Assembly: GCF_900115095.1 (NCBI RefSeq)
Contig: NZ_FOVH01000013.1
Location: forward strand, 248,001 to 312,000
Source of the DNA: Actinomadura madurae
GTDB taxonomy: Bacteria > Actinomycetota > Actinomycetes > Streptosporangiales > Streptosporangiaceae
DNA: 64,000 nt
Reading direction: 5' to 3'
Made by a program: the position numbers and the translations under genes. The notes under the pieces are model-generated. The model was not told the origin of the DNA and did no database searches. It saw only the letters and a program-made list of their open reading frames with translations. This document shows positions 1 to 9,278 of this stretch, one piece after another (position 1 is the first letter of the stretch; each line of letters opens with the position of its first letter).

Positions 1-1205
1 CCGACAACATCGTCGTCGCCGCCCCGCACCGGCGGGGCCGGCTGCTGCGGGACCGCCGCGCCGACCACGCCGAGACGGCCCAGCTGCTCGGCACCCTCGG
101 CCTCGACCTCGACCCGGCGCGCCGCGTGGGCGCGCTCGACCTCGCCGAGAAGAAGCTGCTGCAGGTGGCGCGGGCGCTGCGGGCCCGCCCGAAGCTGCTG
201 ATCCTGGACGAGCCCACGGCGGCGCTGGAGCCGCGGCAGTGCCGGCGCATCACCGAGCTGGTGCGGCGCCTCGCCGCCGAGGGCCTCGCGGTCCTGTTCG
301 TCAGCCACGACCTGGACGAGGTGCGGCTGCTCTGCGACCGGATCACCGCGCTGCGGGACGGCCGGGTCGTCGCCCGCCTGGAACGCGGCGAGGCGACCCC
401 GCACGGGCTGGTGGAACTGGTCGCGGGCCGGACCCTCGCCAACGCCCCGGACCGGGAGCCGCACGAGGCGGGCGGCGTGCTCGTCCGCGCCGACCTGCCG
501 GACGCCCCGGAGCTGGAGCTGCGGCACCGTGAGGTCGTCACGATGACCGGCATCCTCGGCTCGGGCGCGGGCCGCTTCGCGCGCACCCTCGCCGGGGCGC
601 GCCGCCCGCCCCGGCACGTCCCCGCCGCCGTCGAGGTCGGCGGCCGGACGGTCAGGCCGCACAACCGGATCGCGGCGGCCGCCGCCGCGATCGGGTTCGT
701 GCCGGAGGAGCGCAAGCGGGACGGGGTCCAGCCGCTGCTCAGCGTCGAGCGGAACATCGCGCTCGGCGACGTGAAGGCGTTCACCCGGTTCGGTGTCCTG
801 GACCGGCGGAGGATGCGCGCCGAGGCGCTGCGGCTCATCGCCGAACTGGACGTCCGCCCCGCCGACCCGGCGTTCCCGGCCGGGCTGCTGTCCGGCGGGA
901 ACCAGCAGAAGGTCCTGATCGCGCGGTGGCTCGCCGCGGGCGCGCGCGTCCTCGTCGTGGAGGAGCCCACCCACGGCATCGACATCGGAGCGAAGGAGCA
1001 CGTGCTGCGGCAGCTCCGCGCCTTCGCGGACGAGCGCGGCTGCGTCGTCATCGTGGCGCTGGAGAGCGAGGAGTTCCGCTCCATCACCGACCGCTACCTG
1101 GCGTTCCGGCGGGGACGCCTGGTCGCCGAGCTCGCGGCCGACGTCACGCACGCCGAACTGATGACGGCGTGCCTCGGCGAACACCCGGAAGGTCTTGCCC
1201 CATGA
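1..1205 (+). CDS. Sugar-type ABC importer ATP-binding protein, 5' end outside window
   Basis: This is the tandem-ATPase subunit (RbsA/XylG type) that energises uptake of a sugar or nucleoside. The reading frame is open from base 3, beginning with DNIVVA, so the gene starts before the window and the first Walker A is not visible. The first half shows signature LDLAEKKLLQVARAL, Walker B LLILDEPTAAL and switch VLFVSHDL. The second half has a degenerate P-loop (ILGSGAGRFA), as usual for the family, signature LLSGGNQQKV and Walker B VVEEPTHGIDIG. Its stop overlaps the ATG of the permease (ATGA), so the two are translationally coupled. The substrate cannot be read from sequence; the molybdenum hydroxylase downstream suggests a heterocyclic or nucleoside-like compound. 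Confidence 0.93.
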   Translation, partial: DNIVVAAPHRRGRLLRDRRADHAETAQLLGTLGLDLDPARRVGALDLAEKKLLQVARALRARPKLLILDEPTAALEPRQCRRITELVRRLAAEGLAVLFVSHDLDEVRLLCDRITALRDGRVVARLERGEATPHGLVELVAGRTLANAPDREPHEAGGVLVRADLPDAPELELRHREVVTMTGILGSGAGRFARTLAGARRPPRHVPAAVEVGGRTVRPHNRIAAAAAAIGFVPEERKRDGVQPLLSVERNIALGDVKAFTRFGVLDRRRMRAEALRLIAELDVRPADPAFPAGLLSGGNQQKVLIARWLAAGARVLVVEEPTHGIDIGAKEHVLRQLRAFADERGCVVIVALESEEFRSITDRYLAFRRGRLVAELAADVTHAELMTACLGEHPEGLAP

Positions 1206-2212
1206 AGAGAACCGCCCCCGCGCTGGAGGACGCGTTCGTCCCGCTGCTGCTGGTCGTCCTCGCGCTCGTCCTGACGTTCTCGACGGACTCGTTCCTCAGC
1301 AGCGGCAACATCCTCAACGTGCTCAGCTCGATGGCGATCCTCGCGATCGTCGCGTTCGGGCAGACGTTCGTGATCGCCGGCGGCGGGTTCGACCTGTCGG
1401 TGGGCGCGCAGGTCGCGCTGCACGGCGCGGTCGGCGCGATCGTCATGCGCGACACCCAGAGCATCGCGCTCGGCCTCGCCGCCGCGGCGCTGTCCGGGAT
1501 CGTGTTCGGGCTGCTCAACGGGATCCTCGTGATCGCGCTCAAGGTCCACCCGTTCATGATCACGCTGGGCACCTCGGTGATCGGGGTGGGCGTCACGCTC
1601 ATCCTCACCCACGCCGAGTCGGTCGGCGGGCTGCCCGCGAGCATCGCCGGGTTCGGCGTCGGCCGCCCGCTCGGCGTCCCGTGGATCGTCTGGGTGATGA
1701 TCGCCTGCTTCGCCGTCTCGGCGTTCCTGCTGAGCGTGAGCCCGTTCGGGCTGCGGGTGCTGTCCAGCGGCGGCAACCGGGAGGCGGCGCGCCTCGCGGG
1801 CCTGCGCGTCGAGCGGACGATCGTCGCCACGTTCGTGCTCGCCGGGACGTTCGCCGCCGTGGCGGGAATGGGGACGACCGCGCGGCTGCAGTCGGCGCAG
1901 CCGACCGTCGGCGAGGGCCTGGAGCTGTTCTCGGTCGCGGCGGTCGTGCTCGGCGGCAGCGCGCTGCACGGCGGGCGGGCCGCGATGTGGCGGACGCTGC
2001 TCGGCGTCCTCGTCATCTCCGTGATCCAGAACGGCCTCAACCTGAACGGCGTCGGCGACGCCTGGCAGGAGGTCGCGGTCGGGATCGTGTTCATCCTCGC
2101 CATGTCGGCCGAGCTGCTGCGCCGGTTCTCCCGCCTGCGCGCCGGGCGGCGGGGGGCGCCACCGGCGCGAACCGGCGTCGCGGACGTCCCGGCCGAGGCC
2201 ACCGCCACCTGA
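1202..2212 (+). CDS. Sugar-type ABC importer permease (RbsC/XylH family)
   Basis: This 336-residue integral membrane protein is the permease of the importer. It is a chain of hydrophobic segments (eight to ten by eye) and carries the family signature GGGFDLSVGAQ near residues 61-71, the cytoplasmic loop of BPD_transp_2 permeases. A late segment, AAVVLGGSALHGG, is also typical. The ATG overlaps the ATPase stop. The substrate-binding lipoprotein follows after 54 bases, so the three form one operon. The C-terminus is a short Arg/Ala-rich cytoplasmic tail. Confidence 0.92.
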   Translation: MKRTAPALEDAFVPLLLVVLALVLTFSTDSFLSSGNILNVLSSMAILAIVAFGQTFVIAGGGFDLSVGAQVALHGAVGAIVMRDTQSIALGLAAAALSGIVFGLLNGILVIALKVHPFMITLGTSVIGVGVTLILTHAESVGGLPASIAGFGVGRPLGVPWIVWVMIACFAVSAFLLSVSPFGLRVLSSGGNREAARLAGLRVERTIVATFVLAGTFAAVAGMGTTARLQSAQPTVGEGLELFSVAAVVLGGSALHGGRAAMWRTLLGVLVISVIQNGLNLNGVGDAWQEVAVGIVFILAMSAELLRRFSRLRAGRRGAPPARTGVADVPAEATAT

Positions 2213-2266
2213 CCGTCCCCCGGCCCCCCGCCTTCACCACCATCCCCGCACCAGGAGATTCACACC

Positions 2267-3226
2267 ATGCGCATGACCCGACTACGCGGCATCGCCGCGG
2301 CGGCGCTCTGCGTCGTCCTGGCCGCCACCGGCTGCAGCGGCTCGGACGCGTCCGAGAAGGGCAGGAAGACGATCGGCGTCAGCTTCGCGGCGCCCCGGAT
2401 CGCCCTGTACTCCGGGATGCAGAAGGGCATCCAGGCCGAGGCGAAGAAGCTCGGCGTCGACGTCGTCTTCACCGACGCCGGCGGCGACCCGCTCAAGCAG
2501 GCCAACGACATCAACGACCTCATCGCGAAGAACGTGGACGGCATCCTCGTCTCCGCGATCGACTCCAAGGCGATCGTCGCCCCGCTGAACGCGGCGAAGG
2601 CGGCGAAGATCCCGGTGATGACGGTCGCCCGCGACGTGGAGGACAAGTCCAGCCGCGCGTCCTACATCGGCAACGACTGGGGCAAGTCCGGCCGGCAGAT
2701 CGCCGAGTGGACGTGCGAGAACGTCGGCAAGGGCAAGATCATCATGATCAAGGGGCCGTCGGCGGCGCCCTACGTCCAGGAGATGACGAAGGCCTACAAG
2801 GCGGTCGTCGGCTCGGCCGACTGCCCGGGCATGACGGTCGCCCACGAGGTCAACGTCTCCGCCCTCACCTCCGAGGAGGGGCTGAAGGCCACGAAGGCGT
2901 CGCTGTCGGCGGTCCCGGACGCGAAGGTCGTCTACGCCAACCTCGACGACTTCCTCACCGGCGTGGTGCAGGCGATCAACGAGGCCGGCAGGGGCGGCCA
3001 GATCACCGTGACCGGCTTCGACGGCATCCCGTCCACGCTCGCGATGGTGCGGGACGGGCGGGTCGGCTTCGAGATCGCGCTCCAGCCGAAGAAGTGGGGC
3101 GCGACGGCGCTGCGGACGATGGCCGGCGAGCTCGACGGGAAGGAGACGCCGAGCGTGGTGAACATCGAGACCCGGCCGTTCGACAAGAAGACCTCCGACG
3201 ATCTCACCGAGGCCGACCTGGAGTAG
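2267..3226 (+). CDS. Sugar-type ABC importer substrate-binding lipoprotein
   Basis: This 319-residue type-1 periplasmic binding protein would be the receptor of the importer. The N-terminus is a lipoprotein signal: RLR, a hydrophobic stretch, then AATGC with the lipidated Cys at residue 23, followed by a Ser/Asp-rich linker. Ligand-fold features include ANDINDLIAKNVDGILVS (two-lobe Peripla_BP_4 pattern) and VTGFDGIPSTL near the C-terminus. An AGGAG ribosome site precedes the ATG. Proteins of this group bind sugars, AI-2-like compounds or nucleosides; which one applies here is unknown. Confidence 0.92.
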   Translation: MRMTRLRGIAAAALCVVLAATGCSGSDASEKGRKTIGVSFAAPRIALYSGMQKGIQAEAKKLGVDVVFTDAGGDPLKQANDINDLIAKNVDGILVSAIDSKAIVAPLNAAKAAKIPVMTVARDVEDKSSRASYIGNDWGKSGRQIAEWTCENVGKGKIIMIKGPSAAPYVQEMTKAYKAVVGSADCPGMTVAHEVNVSALTSEEGLKATKASLSAVPDAKVVYANLDDFLTGVVQAINEAGRGGQITVTGFDGIPSTLAMVRDGRVGFEIALQPKKWGATALRTMAGELDGKETPSVVNIETRPFDKKTSDDLTEADLE

Positions 3227-3270
3227 CCGCGGCGGGTCCCGTCCATCCGTCCCTTCCTGCGAGGTCCTTC

Positions 3271-3738
3271 ATGAACATCACCGTCAACGGGGAGACCGGC
3301 GACGCCGCCGCGCCGTCCGGGACCGTCCTCGCCGCCGTCCTGCGGGAGCGGTTCGGGGCAACGTCGGTCAAGCTCGCGTGCGAGCGCGGCGAATGCGGCG
3401 CCTGCACCGTGCTCGTCGCCGGCCGACCCCGGCTGTCCTGCGCCACTCCGGTCGAACTGGTGGACGGCGAGGTCACGACGGCGGAGGGCCTCGCGGAGGA
3501 GTCCGCGGACCTGCGCGCGGCGTTCGCCGACCTGGGCGCGTTCCAGTGCGGCTTCTGCACGCCGGGGCAGGTCGTCCACGCCAGCGCCCTGCTCCGCGCC
3601 GGCCTTCCCGCCGACGCGGAGCGGGCGCGGGCCCGGGTGCGGGCGGAGCTGTCCGGCAACATCTGCCGCTGCACCGGCTACGCGGCGATCGTCGAGGCCG
3701 TCTGCGCGACGGCCCGGGCACGGGGGGAGGCCGAGTGA
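3271..3738 (+). CDS. Molybdenum hydroxylase [2Fe-2S] subunit
   Basis: This 155-residue small subunit passes electrons between the Mo centre and FAD in xanthine dehydrogenase/CO dehydrogenase-type enzymes. The plant-ferredoxin cluster uses C37, C42, C45 (CERGECGAC) and C57. The second cluster is in the helical domain, with C93/C96 (QCGFCTPGQ) and C132/C134 (NICRCTGY). All eight ligands are present. It starts 44 bases after the binding-protein gene and its stop overlaps the GTG of the large subunit (GTGA), so importer and oxidase may be co-transcribed. Confidence 0.95.
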   Translation: MNITVNGETGDAAAPSGTVLAAVLRERFGATSVKLACERGECGACTVLVAGRPRLSCATPVELVDGEVTTAEGLAEESADLRAAFADLGAFQCGFCTPGQVVHASALLRAGLPADAERARARVRAELSGNICRCTGYAAIVEAVCATARARGEAE

Positions 3739-6700
3739 CCACCCGGATCGGGCGCGGTGTCCGGCCGCTGGACTGGCGGGACCGTTCGCTCGGACGCGTC
3801 GCCTACACGGGCGACCTCACCGATCCGCCGCACCTGCACGCCGCGGTGCTGCGCTCACCGGTTCCGCACGGGCGGATCAGGCGGCTGGACGTCGCCGGCG
3901 CCCTGCGCATGCCGGGCGTGCGCGGGATCATCACCGCGGACGACTTCCCGCCCGGCATCACCTACCTGCACCGCGGCGGGCACATGTCCGACCGGCCGCC
4001 GCTCGCCGCGGGCGTGGTGCGCTACATCGGGCAGGAGATCGCGGCCGTCGCCGCCGACACCGCCGAGCAGGCCCGCGCGGCGGTGTCGGCGATCCGGCTG
4101 CGGATCCGCCCGCTGCGGGCGCCGCTCACCATCGCCGAGGCTCTCGCGCCGCGGGCCCGCGCGCTCCACGAGCGGCCGGCGGAACGCAACGTCGCGATCC
4201 GGTGGAACGGCGTGTGGGGGGACCCGGACGCCGGGGTCGCGGCGTCGGACGTGATGGTCGAGGGCGACTTCGTCTACCCGAGCGTCGCCCACGCCTGCAT
4301 GGAGCCCAACGTCACGCTCGCCCGCTGGGACCCCGGCCGGGAGGTGATGGAGCTGTGGACCTCCACGCACGCGCCCTACTTCATCGCCAAGGAGGTCTCG
4401 CACCTGCTGGGGCTGGAGCACGACCAGGTCGTGTGCCGCGAGGTCGCCACCGGCGGGAGCTTCGGCTCCAAATCGAAGGCGTCCGAGCACGAGATCCTCG
4501 CGGCGGCGCTGGCGCGCAAGACCGGGATGCCGGTGCTCATCTCGCTGACGCGCGAGGAGGAGTTCGCGTCCAACAAGCCCCGGCACCGCTTCGAGACGCG
4601 GCTGCGCACCTACGCCGACGCGGACGGCAACCTGCGCGCGTTCGAGACCGAGGTGAACGTCGACAACGGCGCCTACTCGCACATGGGCTCGTCGGTGATG
4701 CGGGTCGGCGTCATCACGCTGGGGTCGGTGTACCGGGCGGACGGCGTCCGGTTCGACGCCCGGCTCGTCGACACCGCGACGCAGCCCGGCGGGCAGTACC
4801 GGGGGTACGGGACGCCGCAGGTCGCCCTCGCCATGGAGTCCCAGCTCGACGAGATCGCCGAGCGGCTCGGCATGGACCCGATCGACCTGCGGATCCGCAA
4901 CGCCGTCGAGCCGCACACCGAGACGCTGTGCGGCTACCGCGTCACGACGGCGCGGCTCGCCGACTGCCTGGAGACCGTCCGGCGGGAGCTGGACTGGGAC
5001 GCCAAGCGGGCCGCGCGGACCCCCGGCCGCGGCGTCGGCGTGTCCACCGCGGCGCACGGGTCGGGCGCCTACGCCTATCCGCTGTCGAACGTCAGCGAGG
5101 CGGGCGTGGACGTCGGCGGCGACGGCCGGGTGAGGGTCCGGTTCGGCGGATCCGACGCGGGCACCGGCCAGAAGACGATCCTCGCCCAGATGGCCGCGGA
5201 GGAACTCGGGGTCGAGCCCGAGGACGTCGACGTCCTGTCGATGGACGGCGAGCTGACGCCCCTGGACCTCGGCGCCTGGTCGTCCCGCGCGACGCACATG
5301 TCCGGCATGGCCACCGGGCGGGCGGCCCGCGAGATGGCCGCCAGGCTGCGGGAACTCGCCGCGGGCAAGCTCGGCTGCGCCGCGCGGGAGGTCGAACTGC
5401 GCGGCGGCGCGGCCCACCACGGCGACGGCTCGGTGGGCTTCGCCGACCTGGCCGGCGCGGAGGGCGGTCTCAGCCTGGAGGCCCGCTACGAGCTGGAGGG
5501 CACCGAGACGATCACGCCCGGCGAGGACAGGGCCAACCTGTCGCCCACCTACTCGTTCGCCGCGCACGGGGCGGAGGTGGAGGTCGACGTCCGGACCGGG
5601 AAGGTCACCGTCCTCGACTACGTCGCCGCGCACGACATCGGGCGGGCCGTCAACCCCGTCATGGCCGAGGGCCAGATCATCGGCGGCGCCGTCCACGGGC
5701 TCGGCGCCGCGCTCGGCGAGGAGCTGATCCGCACCGAGGGACGGGTCGTCAACCCCGCCTACATCGACTACGCCGTGCCGCGCGCCGCCGACGTGCCCGC
5801 CGTGCGGGCGTTCATCGTCGAGGGCCACGACGACGCCGGTCCGTACGGCGCGAAGAGCGTCGGCGAGATCCCGATCATCCCGCCGGGCGCGGCGATCGCG
5901 AACGCGGTGTACGACGCGGTCGGCGTCCGCGTCCGCGACCTGCCGATCACCCCGGACAAGGTGCTGCGGGCGCTCGCGGAGAAGGAGGGGCGGGTCCGCG
6001 ACCACCGGCTGCGGCGGCGCCCGTCCCGCTGGTGGATCGCGCTGATGCGGGCCGCGTACCCGCGCGGCGTCCACGCGCTGCTGCACCGGTGGGGGACGCG
6101 GTTCGGCCGGCAGGGCCGGTACCCGGAGCTGCGGCCGCCCGCCCCCGACCTCGCCGAGGTCGCCCGGCCGGAGACCGTCGCGCAGGCGCGGGCCGCCCTG
6201 CGGGACGGGACGGCGATCGGCGGCGGCACCGACGTGCTGCTCCAGCGCCGGCAGCGGCTGATCGCGCCGAAGCGGCTCGTCTCCACGGCCCTGCTCCCCG
6301 GCCTGCGCGACATCGCCGAGGAACCGGACGGGACGGTCGTCATCGGCGCGGCCGTCACGCTGGCCGAGCTGTCCGCGCGGTTCGCCGAGTCCGTCCCGGC
6401 CCTGGCCGAGGCCGCCGAATCGATCGCCTCGCCGCAGGTCAGGAACGCGGCGACGGTCGCGGGGAACCTGCTCCAGGCGAAGCGCTGCCGGTTCTTCCGC
6501 AACGGCTTCCCCTGCTACAAGCGCAACGGCGCGTCCAGCCCGTGCTACGCGATCCTCGGCGACCACCGCTTCCACCACGCTGCCATCGACGGGCACCGCT
6601 GCCAGGCGGTCACGCCGTCCGACCTGGCCACGGTGCTCGTCGCACTGGACGCGTCCGCCGACCTGTCCGACGGGCGCCGGATCCCGATCGCGGACCTGTA

Positions 6701-7124
6701 CACCGGGCCCGGGGAGACGGTGCTGGAGCCGGCCGACCTGGTCGTGTCCGTCCGGATCCCCGAACCGGGCCGGGCCTGCGTGTTCGAGAAGCTCGCGCTC
6801 TGGCAGGGCGACTTCGCGATGGTGTCGGTCGCCGCGTCGAGCCGGTCGCGCGAACGCTGGGAGGACACCCGGATCGTGTTCGGCGCGCTCGCCCCCACGC
6901 CGTGGCGCCCCGCGGACGCCGAGCGCGCGCTCGACGGGCGGCCGTTCGACCCCGCCGCGCTCCGCGACACCGTGGACGCCCAGCTCACCAGGTACGGGCA
7001 CCCGCTGCCCGGCAACGCGTGGAAGCTCGACGCCGCCGCAGGACTGGCCGAACGCGCCGCCGAACGGCTCGCCCGGACCCGGCCCCGTGAGACCGAAACC
7101 CCCGAGAAGGAGGAATCCCCATGA
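3735..7124 (+). CDS. Fused molybdenum hydroxylase: Mo-cofactor large subunit plus FAD subunit
   Basis: The 1129-residue protein joins two polypeptides that are usually separate. Residues about 1-770 are the molybdopterin-binding large subunit: an aldehyde-oxidase a/b hammerhead at the start, GGSFGSKSK near 239, PGGQYRGYG near 350, and GAKSVGEIP near 704 carrying the conserved catalytic Glu. A linker rich in Arg follows. Residues about 800-1110 are the FAD subunit, with IGGGTDVL near 826 and TVAGNLLQA near 905. Directly after this are four Cys (918, 927, 937, 956) in a loop resembling the extra [4Fe-4S] loop of PaoB/HcrB-type subunits. The GTG start overlaps the 2Fe-2S stop. The substrate is unknown; hydroxylation of an N-heterocycle or aromatic CoA thioester would fit the family. 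Confidence 0.92.
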   Translation: MTTRIGRGVRPLDWRDRSLGRVAYTGDLTDPPHLHAAVLRSPVPHGRIRRLDVAGALRMPGVRGIITADDFPPGITYLHRGGHMSDRPPLAAGVVRYIGQEIAAVAADTAEQARAAVSAIRLRIRPLRAPLTIAEALAPRARALHERPAERNVAIRWNGVWGDPDAGVAASDVMVEGDFVYPSVAHACMEPNVTLARWDPGREVMELWTSTHAPYFIAKEVSHLLGLEHDQVVCREVATGGSFGSKSKASEHEILAAALARKTGMPVLISLTREEEFASNKPRHRFETRLRTYADADGNLRAFETEVNVDNGAYSHMGSSVMRVGVITLGSVYRADGVRFDARLVDTATQPGGQYRGYGTPQVALAMESQLDEIAERLGMDPIDLRIRNAVEPHTETLCGYRVTTARLADCLETVRRELDWDAKRAARTPGRGVGVSTAAHGSGAYAYPLSNVSEAGVDVGGDGRVRVRFGGSDAGTGQKTILAQMAAEELGVEPEDVDVLSMDGELTPLDLGAWSSRATHMSGMATGRAAREMAARLRELAAGKLGCAAREVELRGGAAHHGDGSVGFADLAGAEGGLSLEARYELEGTETITPGEDRANLSPTYSFAAHGAEVEVDVRTGKVTVLDYVAAHDIGRAVNPVMAEGQIIGGAVHGLGAALGEELIRTEGRVVNPAYIDYAVPRAADVPAVRAFIVEGHDDAGPYGAKSVGEIPIIPPGAAIANAVYDAVGVRVRDLPITPDKVLRALAEKEGRVRDHRLRRRPSRWWIALMRAAYPRGVHALLHRWGTRFGRQGRYPELRPPAPDLAEVARPETVAQARAALRDGTAIGGGTDVLLQRRQRLIAPKRLVSTALLPGLRDIAEEPDGTVVIGAAVTLAELSARFAESVPALAEAAESIASPQVRNAATVAGNLLQAKRCRFFRNGFPCYKRNGASSPCYAILGDHRFHHAAIDGHRCQAVTPSDLATVLVALDASADLSDGRRIPIADLYTGPGETVLEPADLVVSVRIPEPGRACVFEKLALWQGDFAMVSVAASSRSRERWEDTRIVFGALAPTPWRPADAERALDGRPFDPAALRDTVDAQLTRYGHPLPGNAWKLDAAAGLAERAAERLARTRPRETETPEKEESP

Positions 7125-8443
7125 CGGCGCTGGACGAGGCGCGCCTCGGACTGCTGCGGGACGCCGAGAGGCTCATCGACCCCGAACGGCTCGCCGAGAT
7201 CATCACCGGGATGACCGGCATCCCCAGCCCCACCGGCGAGGAGGGCGAGCTGGCCCGCTGGGTCGTGTCGACGCTCGCCGCGTCCGGCCTCGACGCCGCC
7301 TACCAGCCGATCGACGACGACCAGGGCAACGCCGTCGCCCGGCTGCGCGGCGACGGCACCGGCCCCGACCTGCTCCTCTACGCCCCGATCGACACGCTCA
7401 CCACCGGGGACCCCGGCGAGGACCTGCCCCACGTGGGCACGGCGCTGCGCTACGACATGGAGCCGAACCCCGTCCGGGACGGCGACTACGTCATCGGCCT
7501 CGGCGCGAGCAACCCCAAGGGGCACGCGGCCTGCCTGGTCGCCGCGCTGGAGATCCTGCACCGGGCCGGCACGCCGCTGCGCGGCGACGTCGTCCTCGGG
7601 CTGGGCGCGGGCGGGATGCCGACGAACAAGCGCACCGCCCCGCACGTCCGCCGGTACAACGCCGGGCAGGGCAACGGCTGCTCGTTCATGCTGGAGCAGG
7701 GCGTCTGGGCCGACTACGCGCTGATCGCCAAGCCCGGCTGGGCCGTCTCCTGGGACGAGGTCGGCCTGTGCTGGTTCGAGGTCACCGTCGGCGGCACCTA
7801 CTCCTACGCGGGCAGCCGGCACCGCATCGACTACCGCAACGCGATCCTCGGGGCGGGCACGGTCGCCGCGGCCCTGGAGGAGTGGTTCGCCGAGTACACC
7901 GCCCGCCACACGTCCGGGACGGTCGCGCCGCAGGGCAACATCGGCGCGATCGAGGGCGGCTTCATGCGGATGCCCGCCGTCTCGCCCGCGACGTGCCGGT
8001 TCGTCCTCGACCTGCGGACGTCGCCCGCGTCCACGCCGATGAGCGTCAAGCGGGAGTTCGGCGACGCGATCGCCCGCATCGCCGCCGCGCACCGGCGGCT
8101 GGAGATCGGCTGGGACATGGTCCTCGCGATCCCCGGCACCGCCACCGACCCGGGCTCGTGGATCGTCCGCGCGGCGATCGAGGCGTGGGAGGCCGAGGAG
8201 GGCCGGGCGCACGAGCCGATCCTCGGCAACAGCGGCGCGACCGACGCCAACATCCTGCGCAGCCGCGGCCTGCCCACGGCCCGGATCGGGATGACCAGGG
8301 CGGGCGCGCAGGCGCCGCTGCCCGTCGACTTCCCCATGGGGATGAACGTCGTCGACGTCCGGGAGATGTGCCGGCTCACCCGGCACGTGCTGCGCACGAC
8401 GATCAACACCTGTACCCGGGCAAGAGCGGACGCGGGCCTGTGA
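7121..8443 (+). CDS. M20-family peptidase-like protein with degenerate metal site
   Basis: The 440-residue protein has the M20 (ArgE/DapE/CPG2) layout: GIPSPTGEEGELA at the start, a catalytic-type region, a dimerisation insert (VAPQGNIGAIEGG), and a C-terminal return to the catalytic fold (GNSGATDANIL). The expected catalytic residues look lost: the H-x-D motif reads PID (YAPIDTLTTG, near 87), the bridging Asp region reads GASNPKGH (Asn near 128), and the usual Glu-Glu is replaced by GAGGMPTNK. It is translationally coupled to the hydroxylase gene (ATGA), so it probably serves the same pathway, perhaps as a binding protein or a non-zinc enzyme. An M20 subfamily using other ligands is possible. 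Confidence 0.8.
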   Translation: MTALDEARLGLLRDAERLIDPERLAEIITGMTGIPSPTGEEGELARWVVSTLAASGLDAAYQPIDDDQGNAVARLRGDGTGPDLLLYAPIDTLTTGDPGEDLPHVGTALRYDMEPNPVRDGDYVIGLGASNPKGHAACLVAALEILHRAGTPLRGDVVLGLGAGGMPTNKRTAPHVRRYNAGQGNGCSFMLEQGVWADYALIAKPGWAVSWDEVGLCWFEVTVGGTYSYAGSRHRIDYRNAILGAGTVAAALEEWFAEYTARHTSGTVAPQGNIGAIEGGFMRMPAVSPATCRFVLDLRTSPASTPMSVKREFGDAIARIAAAHRRLEIGWDMVLAIPGTATDPGSWIVRAAIEAWEAEEGRAHEPILGNSGATDANILRSRGLPTARIGMTRAGAQAPLPVDFPMGMNVVDVREMCRLTRHVLRTTINTCTRARADAGL

Positions 8444-8444
8444 T

Positions 8445-8482
8445 CCCGGGCAAGATTGAGCGGAGAAGAGTTCACGATCTTG
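8445..8482. promoter_or_regulatory. Repeat/inverted-repeat region before the TetR gene
   Basis: CCCGGGCAAGA occurs at 8415-8425 and again at 8445-8455, exactly 30 bases apart. The second copy leads into an inverted repeat, CAAGAT (8451-8456) and ATCTTG (8477-8482), just before the chosen TetR start. This could be an operator. The arms are short and the spacing is wide, so confidence is low. Confidence 0.3.
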
Positions 8483-8500
8483 GGCGAGACGGAGCGAAGA

Positions 8501-9184
8501 GTGGCGACACGGCGACCCCCCTCCCGAGGACGCCGTCCGGACAAGGCGCTCACGGCACAGGACATCCTGGACGCCGCCATCGGGATCGGCGACCGGGAGA
8601 GCCTCGACGGGCTGACCATGCGGCGCCTCGCGAGCGAGCTCGGCTTCAGCACGATGGCGCTGTACCGCCACTTCAAGAACAAGGACGACATCCTCGACGG
8701 GATGGCCGACCAGGTGCTCGGCAACCTGCGGCTCCCCGACGAGATCGGGCCCGACCCCATCACCGAGGCGCGCCGCATCGCCGAGGCGTTCCTCGCCATG
8801 ATGCGGGAGCACCCGAGCGTCGTCCGGCTGCTGTCCACCCGGACCACGGCGAGCCGCGAGTCGCTGAGCGGCGCGTTCGAGCGCGTGCTGGCGCGGCTCC
8901 GGCAGGCCGGGCTGCCGCCCGCCGAGGCCGTCCGCGTCTACGGGCTGCTGCTGACGTACGCGCTGGGCTTCGCCGCCTACCAGATGCCGCGCCCGTGGGG
9001 CGGGGACGGCCCGGACGCCGCCGAGCTGCGCCGGCAGCGCGCCCACTTCTACTCGGCCCTCCCGGCCGGCGAGTTCCCCAACATGGTGGAGCTGTCGCCC
9101 GAGCTGGCCTGGCTGCCCACGGACCGGCAGTTCCACGCGGGGCTCGACGTCCTGCTGAAGGGGCTCGCGGCCGAGCGGCCCTGA
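8501..9184 (+). CDS. TetR/AcrR-family transcriptional regulator
   Basis: This 227-residue repressor has an N-terminal helix-turn-helix, with LTMRRLASELGFSTMALYRH as recognition region, and a helical ligand-binding C-terminus of the tetracycline-repressor type. I chose GTG 8501 because GGAG lies 6 bases upstream and the protein then begins MATRRPPSRGRRP. A longer frame from TTG 8456 has no ribosome site. It lies between the hydroxylase operon and the LigB operon in the same direction and could control either one. Confidence 0.9.
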   Translation: MATRRPPSRGRRPDKALTAQDILDAAIGIGDRESLDGLTMRRLASELGFSTMALYRHFKNKDDILDGMADQVLGNLRLPDEIGPDPITEARRIAEAFLAMMREHPSVVRLLSTRTTASRESLSGAFERVLARLRQAGLPPAEAVRVYGLLLTYALGFAAYQMPRPWGGDGPDAAELRRQRAHFYSALPAGEFPNMVELSPELAWLPTDRQFHAGLDVLLKGLAAERP

Positions 9185-9278
9185 CCCGCGTGCCGGCCGC
9201 CCCGCGCGGGCGGACGGCGACGGCCACCCCGACGACGGGGCGGGCCGCCGCCCCGTCCGTCCTGCGCTGGAGGAACGG

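Noticed and set aside
1094..2208. Long open frames antisense to the ABC permease
   Set aside because: High GC makes long antisense frames common. They are Arg/Asp/His-rich without family resemblance, while the plus strand has clear motifs.
3855..7001. Thousand-codon minus-strand frame across the Mo hydroxylase
   Set aside because: It is the shadow of a strongly supported coding region and has no recognisable domain or ribosome site.
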